NCBI RefSeq assembly: GCF_015160875.1
Contig: NZ_CP063374.1
Location: forward strand, 930,001 to 994,000
DNA from: Streptomyces chromofuscus
GTDB taxonomy: Bacteria > Actinomycetota > Actinomycetes > Streptomycetales > Streptomycetaceae
Reading direction: 5' to 3'
Length of the DNA stretch: 64,000 nucleotides
Position 1 is the first letter of the stretch. Each line of letters opens with the position of its first letter. Of this stretch, positions 26,147 through 33,448 are shown one piece after another. Under the pieces are notes generated by a model that saw nothing but the letters and a program-made list of their open reading frames with translations, was not told where the DNA came from and did no database searches. The position numbers and the translations under genes were made by a program.

Positions 26147-27001
26147 TCAACGGTTCCAGGAGCGCAGTTTGTCGGGGTTGAGGACGACCCAGACCTGTAC
26201 GACTCGGGAGCCGGCCATGTCGAGGGTGACGACTGCGGCGACCTGGTCGTCGTAGCGAGCGATCAGACCAGTGCGTCCGTTGACGGGGTAGGTCTGCAGG
26301 GTGGTGCGCGGGTGCCGGGCGAGCAGGGTCAGCAGACTCCGGGCGACCCCTTCGCTGCCGGTGACGGGCCGCGTCAGCGCACGGACCTTGCCTCCGCCGT
26401 CGAAGAATGCGGTGACGTCGGGGGTCAGCAGGGACGCCAGACGTTCGGTGTCCTCATCGGCGCACGCCTGCCGTACGGCGTGGGCGATCTCGTCCTGCCG
26501 ACGCGGTGGAGTCGGCTCTGCGCGGCGGGCCCGGAGGCTGTGACGGGCCCGGTTCGCAGGCTCGGTCCACTCCGGTCCGGACTGTCCCACGACGCCCTCG
26601 ACCGTGCCTGTTGCCATGCCCAAGACGTCGTCGAGCACGAACGCCGCTCTCTCGGCCGGCGACAGCGTGTTCCACGGCCGCAGCAGCTCCGCGCCGACAT
26701 CGCTCGCCGGGGCGGTGTCTGTCCGGCCCCTCTCCCGAGGGGAACCCTGTGCGGCACCGGGAGGGTCGGGCAGAGACAGCCGCGCCAGGCAGATGGTCCC
26801 CACGATCCGGCTGAGCCAGGCTCGTGGCGCCGTTATCCCCGCCCGCTGGCGATCGGAGAGCCCGTACCACTCCCGGTACGCCTCGTCGATGACGCGCTCG
26901 GCCGCGATGCGGCTGCCCAGCATCCAGTGAGCGACCTCCAGCAGATGCCGCCGCTCGTCGAGCAACTCCGCGATCGGCATGGTGTCACCGACAGGTTCCA
27001 T
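26147..27001 (-). CDS. Divergent ECF41-type sigma factor with SnoaL-like domain (copy B)
   Basis: A 284-residue protein with the same layout as copy A. Region 2 is AELLDERRHLLEVAHWMLGS to YREWYGLSD (11-50), region 4 is NTLSPAERAAFVLDDVLGM to RARHSLR (111-157), and the SnoaL-like domain keeps DGGGK (201-205) and NPDKL (275-279) exactly. The WLPEP linker motif is absent; LSLPDPPG stands there. The region 2 acidic cluster is weaker than normal (AAERVIDEAY), so core polymerase binding may be altered. It is clearly paralogous to copy C at 30677. GGAGAAGG fixes the ATG at 27001; the promoter at 27147 leaves a leader of about 135 bases. Confidence 0.87.
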   Translation of the reverse strand: MEPVGDTMPIAELLDERRHLLEVAHWMLGSRIAAERVIDEAYREWYGLSDRQRAGITAPRAWLSRIVGTICLARLSLPDPPGAAQGSPRERGRTDTAPASDVGAELLRPWNTLSPAERAAFVLDDVLGMATGTVEGVVGQSGPEWTEPANRARHSLRARRAEPTPPRRQDEIAHAVRQACADEDTERLASLLTPDVTAFFDGGGKVRALTRPVTGSEGVARSLLTLLARHPRTTLQTYPVNGRTGLIARYDDQVAAVVTLDMAGSRVVQVWVVLNPDKLRSWNR

Positions 27002-27146
27002 GCGGCCTTCTCCCTCCGAACGGCCCCTCGGCGCCCTTGCCACTGCGGCGGCGTACGCACCGGAACGTTACCGGCGGTGGCCCAGGACGCCGCCTCCGTC
27101 TCTCGGGGAAAAGCACGACGTCCTCGCTCTGTCGGTTTGACAGCTA

Positions 27147-27173
27147 GACCGGACTCGGGCAGGGGTTGTGACA
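27147..27173 (-). promoter_or_regulatory. ECF41-type promoter for sigma copy B
   Basis: Minus-strand TGTCACA, 16 bases, GGTC, exact. It is divergent from the site at 27384; the gap 27002-27468 holds these two sites and no convincing gene. Confidence 0.68.
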
Positions 27174-27383
27174 TCCCCGCAGCGGAACGTACTTCCACCT
27201 GACCCTGCCCGTCCGATCTACCCCGAGCCGCCGCTCACACACTCATCTCCCGAAGAGATCGGTGTGCGACATGTTGGATGTCAGTGACCACTGAGGGCAG
27301 TTCGTCGTGGAGGTCCTCGACGTCGTGCCATGCACGCTTCCCTGACGCTGCGAACTGCACCAGCGCAGCGCGGCACGACGGGC

Positions 27384-27410
27384 TGTCACAGCTCTCCCCA
27401 CTGCCCGGTC
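27384..27410 (+). promoter_or_regulatory. ECF41-type promoter for the small coiled-coil pair
   Basis: TGTCACA, 16 bases, GGTC, exact. Likely drives the gene at 27571 and the gene at 28026. Confidence 0.68.
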
Positions 27411-27570
27411 TATGTCTCGACGGCTTGCGGCGGTGTCCGCCCGAGCCCCGCAGCGAAGAGGGAGAAGCATGGCTCGGCAGGGACACACGTCAGCCGCTGC
27501 GTTCGAGCGATCGCTGTTCGAGAGAGGCCCGTCCAGGGGCTTCCGGCACGAGCTGAGGAAGGACCAGAGG

Positions 27571-27822
27571 ATGCCCCGAAGCACAGATCGGCGGACCGAT
27601 CCGGCCGCCGCCGTCGCGTCGCTCGCGGCGGAGGCCGCCCTGCTCGAGGGGCGGCTGAGTCTGCTCCGGGAAGCTATCGACACGGTGGACGCCCGCATCG
27701 ACGCGGTCTCCAAGGCCCTCAGGCAACTGCAGCATTCGGTGGCCGTGCCCGCCGACGGCAAGGCGCGCTCGGACGAGGCGAGTGACACCGGGCTCGATCA
27801 TTCGACGACGCGCCGTCCGTGA
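27571..27822 (+). CDS. Small coiled-coil hypothetical protein
   Basis: An 83-residue protein dominated by one amphipathic coiled coil (residues about 10-50; ASLAAEAALLEGRLSLLREAI, ARIDAVSKALRQLQ) with a polar tail. The ATG at 27571 is preceded by GGAAGG; an alternative ATG at 27469 (AGGGAGAAGC upstream) would add 34 residues, and both lie downstream of the ECF41-type promoter. The coiled coil resembles the N-terminal part of the product of 28026, so the two may pair or be related by duplication. Function unknown. Confidence 0.55.
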   Translation: MPRSTDRRTDPAAAVASLAAEAALLEGRLSLLREAIDTVDARIDAVSKALRQLQHSVAVPADGKARSDEASDTGLDHSTTRRP

Positions 27823-28025
27823 CGGATCGGGCGGGCAGAGCCGGTGAGGCGTCGCGGTGGGTGCGATGTGCTCCGCCGCCGCCCGCCCGCTCCCTTCCCG
27901 ACCGGCGCGGGCCGCTTCCTGTGATGCCCGGGTAGCATCCCCGGTGCTGGGCCGGGAAGCTGAGCCGGCGCAGCCGGCGGCCCCGCCGGAACAGGGGTTG
28001 AGGACGAGAGGAACGCACGGTCTCC

Positions 28026-28556
28026 ATGGCCTCCAAGGCTCGCACCATCGAGATCACCGCCGAGAGCCTCCAGGAGGACCTGGCCCGGCTGGAGGTTCAG
28101 AAGCAGGCGCTGGAGCGGGAACTGGCTGCCGTCGCAGCTCACCTCGGCTCCGTACAGCGAGCCCTCAGCGCCCTCCAGGCCCTCGTGCCCGCGTCCGCTC
28201 CGTCGTCCGCAGCACCCGGTCCGGTGGACATGCCTTCGACGGTGGAGCCGGCGCCCGCGCGACACGCGACGCCTGCGGACACGACCGAGGACGCCGACGA
28301 GAGCCGGGCGCCGGCCGGCCACACCGACGCCGACGCCGACGCCGCGAAGAAGTACGGCAGGCTCACCGAACAGATCCTGGCGTACTTCGCCAAGACCGAA
28401 GACGTCGACGTCCGTGCCCGCGACGTCGCATCCGCTCTGGGCCGTGACACCGACAGCGGCAGCATCAATGCCGTCCGGAGCACACTCGACCGTCTGGTCG
28501 GCACCTCCCGCGTCCGCCGTGTCGGCCGCGGCCTGTACCGCGCGGTCAAGCCCTGA
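28026..28556 (+). CDS. Coiled-coil protein with C-terminal winged-helix-like domain
   Basis: A 176-residue protein. Residues 1-50 form a coiled coil (IEITAESLQEDLARLEVQKQAL, ELAAVAAHLGSVQRALSALQAL), residues 51-105 an Ala/Pro/Asp-rich linker, and residues 108-172 look like a winged helix (YGRLTEQILAYFAKTEDVDV, ARDVASALGRDT, VRSTLDRLVGTSRVRRVGRGLY). This suggests a dimeric DNA-binding or accessory protein. A likely remnant of the same family is at 31690-31818. The start ATG at 28026 has GAGGACGAGAGGAAC upstream. No experimentally known family recognised. Confidence 0.7.
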   Translation: MASKARTIEITAESLQEDLARLEVQKQALERELAAVAAHLGSVQRALSALQALVPASAPSSAAPGPVDMPSTVEPAPARHATPADTTEDADESRAPAGHTDADADAAKKYGRLTEQILAYFAKTEDVDVRARDVASALGRDTDSGSINAVRSTLDRLVGTSRVRRVGRGLYRAVKP

Positions 28557-28675
28557 GCCGACGGTGGGCTGCGCCACGTCGGGCGATGTCGCCGTTCTCC
28601 TCGTGGGTCAGTAGCCGTTCCGGGCAGCAGGTGCTCACAGCGGGACGCCCGCCGCCCGGCCGTGTCGAGGACGGC

Positions 28676-30025
28676 CTATCCGGCGACAACGTCCGTGGCT
28701 TCTTCGCTCCGATGGGGGTCGCCGCCGGAGACGAAGGCCTTCCTCGGCCGCTGGACCGAGACCAGGGAGACGATGTCGCGGCCGTAGAACGCGGCGGTGG
28801 CCCACACGGCGAACACGCGTGCCTTGCGCTCCCAGCTCGGTACGGCCAGGACGTGGTAGCCCCGGTGCATCAGCCAGGCCGGGAAGCCCTTGATGACCAG
28901 CCGCCGGTACTGGAAGATGCCACGGCCCAGCCCCAGCGTGGCCACCACCCCCAGACTGTGGTGCACGTAGTTCTTGGTCGGCCGGCCGCGCAGTGACGCC
29001 AGGATGTTCTTCGCCAGACGCTTGCCCTGGCGGACGGCGTGCTGGGCGTTGGGCACCGTGCGGGCGTCCGGTCGTCCGGCCGCGAGATCCGGCACCGAGG
29101 CGTCGTCGCCGGCCGCCCAGACGTCCGCCACGACTTCGGTGTCCGTACCGACTCGAAGATCCGCACGCACGGTCAGCAGACCACGTTCGTCGACGGGAAG
29201 GTCGCTGTGGTTGTGCACGATCGGGTTGGAGGCGTTGCCCGCCGTCCACACGAGCAGACCCGAGTCGTACTCCTCTCCGTCCGACAGCACGACGTGTCCG
29301 TCCTTCGCGGAGACGAGCTGGGTGTTCAGATGCACCCGCGCACCCCGCTTCTCCAGCGAGCGCACCACCCACTCACCGGGCCGGTCGGTGACCTCGGGCA
29401 GGATGCGGCCCCGGGCCTCGACCAGATGGAAGGCCAGTTCCTCCGCGCCGATCTCCGGATAGTGCTTGAGCAACGCGGTCGCCAGGCCCAGCAGCTCACC
29501 GAAGCCCTCCACCCCGGAGAAGCCGCCACCGACGACGGTGACGGTGAGCAGCTTGCGGCGTTCGGGCCCGCGCGGCAGGGTCGCCGCGCGGTCGAACGAG
29601 GTGAGCAGCCGGTCGCGGATCGCCACGGCCTCCTCGACGTGCTTCAGCCCGTACGCCTGGTCACTCAGCCCTGGGATCGGGAAGGTGCGCGTGACGGCGC
29701 CCGCCGTCACCACCAGCACGTCGTAGTGGAGGTCGAAGTCCGGCCCGGTGTCCGGCCGAATCGTGACCGTGTGCGCGCTGTTGCGGATCTCCGTCACCGA
29801 ACCGGAGATCAGGCGGGTCCGGTGCAGATGCCGCCGGAGCGAGACCGCGGCATGACGGGCCTCCACCGACCCGGCGACCACCTCGGGCAGGAACGGCTGG
29901 TACGTCATGTACGGACGAGGGTCGACCACGGTGACCCGCGCCTCACCCGGCCGCAGCTTCTTCTCCAGGCCCCACGCGGTGTAGAAACCCGCGTAACCGC
30001 CGCCCACGATCAAGATCTCACGCAC
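28676..30025 (-). CDS. ndh: Type II NADH dehydrogenase (NDH-2)
   Basis: A 449-residue single-subunit NADH:quinone oxidoreductase bound to the inner membrane face. The FAD motif is ILIVGGGYAGFYTA (4-17) and the NADH motif VTVVGGGFSGVE (162-173), with DVWAAGDDASV as the second FAD contact and LGVVATLGLGRG and WLMHRGYHV in the C-terminal membrane-binding part. Length is normal for actinobacterial NDH-2. The GTG at 30025 has AGAGG upstream. An exact ECF41-type promoter sits 36-62 bases before the start. It would feed electrons from NADH to menaquinone without proton pumping. Confidence 0.9.
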   Translation of the reverse strand: MREILIVGGGYAGFYTAWGLEKKLRPGEARVTVVDPRPYMTYQPFLPEVVAGSVEARHAAVSLRRHLHRTRLISGSVTEIRNSAHTVTIRPDTGPDFDLHYDVLVVTAGAVTRTFPIPGLSDQAYGLKHVEEAVAIRDRLLTSFDRAATLPRGPERRKLLTVTVVGGGFSGVEGFGELLGLATALLKHYPEIGAEELAFHLVEARGRILPEVTDRPGEWVVRSLEKRGARVHLNTQLVSAKDGHVVLSDGEEYDSGLLVWTAGNASNPIVHNHSDLPVDERGLLTVRADLRVGTDTEVVADVWAAGDDASVPDLAAGRPDARTVPNAQHAVRQGKRLAKNILASLRGRPTKNYVHHSLGVVATLGLGRGIFQYRRLVIKGFPAWLMHRGYHVLAVPSWERKARVFAVWATAAFYGRDIVSLVSVQRPRKAFVSGGDPHRSEEATDVVAG

Positions 30026-30060
30026 GGTGTCCTCTGTTTCTTTTAGGCTTCCGCCTTCTA

Positions 30061-30087
30061 GACCGGTCGGCACCGCTTGGTGTGACA
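30061..30087 (-). promoter_or_regulatory. ECF41-type promoter for NDH-2
   Basis: Minus-strand TGTCACA, 16 bases, GGTC, exact; leader of about 30 bases. Confidence 0.72.
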
Positions 30088-30577
30088 TGACCGAGCCTGG
30101 CCCGGGTAACCACCACACCTGCCCGGCGCCGGCCGACGGCCACACGGTCGTGGAGCGGGGCCCCGTACGTGCATCCGACGACGCCGTTGCCGGGCTGCCC
30201 CTGGCATCGTCGCCGTACGCCCCACCCCACCGACCGCCCGCCGTCGACAGTTCTTCGTCACTGCAACGCGCGCCTACCAGTGCCGAGGAGCCCGGCCGGG
30301 CGAGACCGACGGAGGCAGCCGTGATGAACGAGGCGAGCCGACCGGCCACGCCGTGCGTCGCCCACGGCGGTCCGGCGGCCCCGCCGTCCGATCGGTCCGG
30401 CCGTCGCGCTCGTCATGCGCCGGCGTGCGCGTTCCAGTGCCTCTGCAGGGTCTCGGCCACCTCCGCGGGCCGCTGGAGCACCGTCCGGTAGAGCAACATC
30501 CCGTGCTGTCACACTGTCTGCACGCATTCTGCCGGACCGGTAGCCCTGCGGCCGACCGGCCACCGACCGTGAACCGA

Positions 30578-30604
30578 TGTCACACGATCCGCGCTTGTCC
30601 GGTC
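30578..30604 (+). promoter_or_regulatory. ECF41-type promoter for sigma copy C
   Basis: TGTCACA, 16 bases, GGTC, exact, about 75 bases before the ATG at 30677. A second TGTCACA at 30507 has no matching -10 box. The rest of the 650-base gap (30026-30676) holds no gene that I trust. Confidence 0.7.
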
Positions 30605-30676
30605 TGCACTGCCAAGGGCACTGCCATCCGATCGCGGTGATGGCGCTGTGGTGCCGTGCGAGAGGAAGGACGCCTC

Positions 30677-31576
30677 ATGGGTCAGACCGGTGACACGGTA
30701 CCGATCGCGGAGTTGCTCGACGAGCGACGGCATCTGCTCAACGTCGCCCACTGGATGCTCGGTGCCTGCGGCGAAGCCGAAGACGCCGTCAGCGACGCCT
30801 ACCGGCAGTGGTACAGCCTGACCGACGCCCAGAGAACGGCCATCACCGACCCCCGTACCTGGCTCACCAAGACCACGGGCACCCTGTGCCTGGCACGCCT
30901 GTCCCTGCCCGAACGCCGGCCCGCGAACGCCGAGGGGACGGACGGTGACACCACCACCGCACTGCACAGGGCGCTGACGGAGGAAATCAGCGACGTCATG
31001 CTCAACGCCCTGGACAACCTGTCCCCGGCCGAGCGGGCAGCGTTCGTCCTCAACGACGTCTTCGCCATGCCGCCCCAAACAGTCGCGGACATCGTGGGAC
31101 AGACACCACGCGAATGCGCCGAACTCGCCGACCGTGCCCGCCACAGTCTGCGCACCATCCGCGCACACCCCACGACACCGCAACAGCACGACAGCATCGT
31201 CCGTGCCGTCCGGCGCGCCTGCGTCGCGACCGACGCCACTCACCTGGCGTCCCTGCTGTCGCCCGACGCCACCGCGTTCTTCGACGGCGGCGGCAAGATC
31301 CGCGCCCTGACCCAGCCCGTGCACGGCGACCAGCACGTCGCCCGCGCCCTCCTCACCCTCCTCACCCCGCGCCCCCACACCACCCTGCACCTTCATCCCG
31401 CCAACGGCCGCACCGCGATCGTCGTACGCCACAACGACCAGGTCGCCGCCGTCATCAGCTTCGACATCAGCGACCACCACGTCACCCAGGTCTGGGCCGT
31501 CCTCAACCCCGACAAACTCCGCAGCTGGAACCGGCCCCACCCCCTTCTCGACGGCCCCGCGACACGAGGCGGTTGA
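30677..31576 (+). CDS. Divergent ECF41-type sigma factor with SnoaL-like domain (copy C)
   Basis: A 299-residue paralog of copy B. Region 2 is AELLDERRHLLNVAHWMLGA with EAEDAVSDAYRQWY (11-46; closer to the usual acidic pattern than copy B), region 4 is DNLSPAERAAFVLNDVFAM to RARHSLR (113-159), and the SnoaL-like domain keeps DGGGK (203-207) and NPDKL (277-281). WLPEP is missing. GAGAGGAAGG upstream fixes the ATG at 30677. The gene stands alone behind an exact site of the kind an ECF41 sigma is expected to use, so self-activation is plausible. Confidence 0.88.
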   Translation: MGQTGDTVPIAELLDERRHLLNVAHWMLGACGEAEDAVSDAYRQWYSLTDAQRTAITDPRTWLTKTTGTLCLARLSLPERRPANAEGTDGDTTTALHRALTEEISDVMLNALDNLSPAERAAFVLNDVFAMPPQTVADIVGQTPRECAELADRARHSLRTIRAHPTTPQQHDSIVRAVRRACVATDATHLASLLSPDATAFFDGGGKIRALTQPVHGDQHVARALLTLLTPRPHTTLHLHPANGRTAIVVRHNDQVAAVISFDISDHHVTQVWAVLNPDKLRSWNRPHPLLDGPATRGG

Positions 31577-31689
31577 AAGAACGACTCACGCCGGGTGTGA
31601 CTCGTCGCGTCCGCGGAGTCCGTGCGGCCGGCAGTCCGCTCACGCATGCCAGTGCGTCCAGGGGCCGGCCGCCGAGCGGACTCGAAAAG

Positions 31690-31818
31690 CGGGGCGGGGC
31701 CGGGGAAGCGACCGTCGCACAGGTCGGCGATACCCAGGTGCGCGCCCGCGACGCAGCGGTGGCGCTGGGCCGTGCCAACGGCTCCCCGGCGTGCGCAACG
31801 GTCTTGGACAAACCCTGA
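31690..31818 (+). pseudogene. Remnant of a coiled-coil/winged-helix protein gene
   Basis: The frame ending at 31818 reads GDTQVRARDAAVALGRANGS then ATVLDKP and a stop. It parallels the winged-helix part of the 28026 product (DVDVRARDVASALGRDT, VRSTLDRLVG) and lacks everything before and after it. The similarity was seen by eye over about 30 residues, so this is tentative. It would be a decayed extra copy just behind the third sigma gene. The surrounding gap (31577-32117) holds nothing else I recognise. Confidence 0.45.
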
Positions 31819-32117
31819 CAGGCGACCAAAAGGTGGCCCCGGACGCCGACTCGCGGGGGATCGATGGGCGTCCGGGGCACTCACCCGCTGGGCTCTAGGC
31901 AGCGGGTTCGGGAGCGTTCCCGACGCCTGACTGGGGTGTCCAACCCAACGCCGGGAACACTGTGTTCAGTCTACCGCACTCTCACATGCCGGGGCCGGTG
32001 CGGCGGCGGTGGGGACACGCGATGTTGTGCAAGACAGTGGTCTCATCTCATAACAGTGTGATCACCTGTCGCGCCTTGTGTTGATGTACACCCGTCCTCG
32101 GCGGATCATCGGAAGGC

Positions 32118-33074
32118 GTGAAGCACTCGTATCAGCCGCAGACACTCCCCCGCGCGACCGACGATCCGTCCTCGCCTCTGTCCCCCGGCACCCACACGAT
32201 CGCTGTCCCGCATGGTCCCGTCCGCGTCGAACAGCGGTACCACGTCGCCGGCTCGGGCCCTGTGTGCATCGCTCACTCCGGCGGACCGGGCATCGGCTGG
32301 GAGTACCTGCGCATGCTCGGCCTGGAAGACTGCCTCACCATGGTCTACGTCGAGCCGGTCGGCACGGGCGATTCCGGTCGGCTCCCCGATCGGCGCGACT
32401 ACACCGTGGCCACGTACGCACGCCTCCTGCACGGTGTGGTGGAACACCTGGGGCTGCCTAAGGTCACGCTGCTCGGCCACTCCCATGGTGGCTTCGTCGC
32501 CCAGCAGTACGCCCTCGATCACCCCGGACGGCTCGCTGCCCTTGTCCTGTACGACACGTCGCCGGTTGCGGACGAGCAGTTCTGGTCGGCGGCGGTCGCC
32601 GCCATGGAGCGGTTCGTTGCAGACCGTGTCAACGACCATTCGGAGGTCGCCGGTTACGTCGCCGCCCTCACCACCCGTCTCGACCAGCTCGATGACGAGG
32701 GCACCACTGCGGTGCTGCGGACGATGATGCCGGCCTATCTCTTCGACTACTGGGGCAGGGAGGAGGAGTTCGCGCCCGCCCGTCAGTCCCTTCGGATGTA
32801 CGCGGCTCCCACCGGGGGGCAGGGCGCCCCGTTCGACGTGCGGGCCGAGTTGCCCGGCATCACGACACCAACGCTCGTCCTGGCCGGCGAACAGGACTTC
32901 ATCTGCGGACCTCGATGGGCCCGCCTCCTGCACGAGGGCTTGCCTGCCGCCGATGTGTCGATCATCGAGGACACCGGGCACCTCGCGCACATCGAGCGGC
33001 CCGCACGGTTCAGCGCCTCGGTCCTCGCTTTCCTCCGCGCTCACGACGTCCTGGAGGGTCAGCGGCTCTCGTAA
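32118..33074 (+). CDS. Alpha/beta hydrolase, proline iminopeptidase-like
   Basis: A 318-residue alpha/beta hydrolase of the proline iminopeptidase (peptidase S33) type. The oxyanion motif is HSGGPGIGWEYL (53-64), the nucleophile Ser122 is in LLGHSHGGF, the acid is probably in LAGEQDFI, and the His is in EDTGHLAHIE. Length matches the family. The GTG at 32118 has GGAAGGC upstream. It lacks the ECF41-type site and marks the right border of the island. S33 members also include lactone and ester hydrolases, so peptidase activity is not certain. Confidence 0.85.
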   Translation: MKHSYQPQTLPRATDDPSSPLSPGTHTIAVPHGPVRVEQRYHVAGSGPVCIAHSGGPGIGWEYLRMLGLEDCLTMVYVEPVGTGDSGRLPDRRDYTVATYARLLHGVVEHLGLPKVTLLGHSHGGFVAQQYALDHPGRLAALVLYDTSPVADEQFWSAAVAAMERFVADRVNDHSEVAGYVAALTTRLDQLDDEGTTAVLRTMMPAYLFDYWGREEEFAPARQSLRMYAAPTGGQGAPFDVRAELPGITTPTLVLAGEQDFICGPRWARLLHEGLPAADVSIIEDTGHLAHIERPARFSASVLAFLRAHDVLEGQRLS

Positions 33075-33448
33075 CCGCCTGGACGGACACCAGGGTCGCA
33101 AGGGGCGTTACTCACTCCGGTGGCACCACGGGGCCGCGACGGGTCGGCCTCGCTCCCGCCAGAACGCTACGCTCCGTAGAAGACGGTCGACATCCCGCGT
33201 CCGGCGCTACGCTCTGGACGGCGCGTTCCCCCGGGCTCTGAACCCATCCGGGCCCACGTCGAGGACGGCGTCGTCCGGCAGGCCACCGAGATCACTTGAC
33301 GTCGGAGGTCCGCCCCCTAGCCCATGGTGCCCAAGCTCACTGTAAGGCGCGCGATTATGTTGCGCCGCCACATACGCCTTTGATCTGCATGTTCCTACGG
33401 TATGGCGACACGCAACCCGTCCCCGCACATCCCCAGGAAGTGGTGCCG
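33075..33448. other. Intergenic stretch without a recognised gene
   Basis: Between the S33 hydrolase and the MHS transporter. A short in-frame tail ending at 33298 (EPIRAHVEDGVVRQATEIT) has coding-like composition and might be the end of a lost gene, but it cannot be assigned. No ECF41-type site was seen. Confidence 0.4.

Noticed and set aside
27235..27340. Minus-strand tail DVEDLHDELPSVVTDIQHVAHRSL
   Set aside because: Looks somewhat coding but has no credible start or upstream continuation, and overlaps the promoter gap between two good sites.
30415..30500. Small minus-strand frame, 28 codons (MLLYRTVLQRPAEVAETLQRHW...)
   Set aside because: Codon use looks coding-like, but it is very short, has no good ribosome site and no recognised relatives, so it is not reported as a gene.
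30507..30533. TGTCACA 70 bases before the good site of sigma copy C
   Set aside because: The position of the -10 reads TGCC, unlike any of the 17 sites; kept only as an orphan box.
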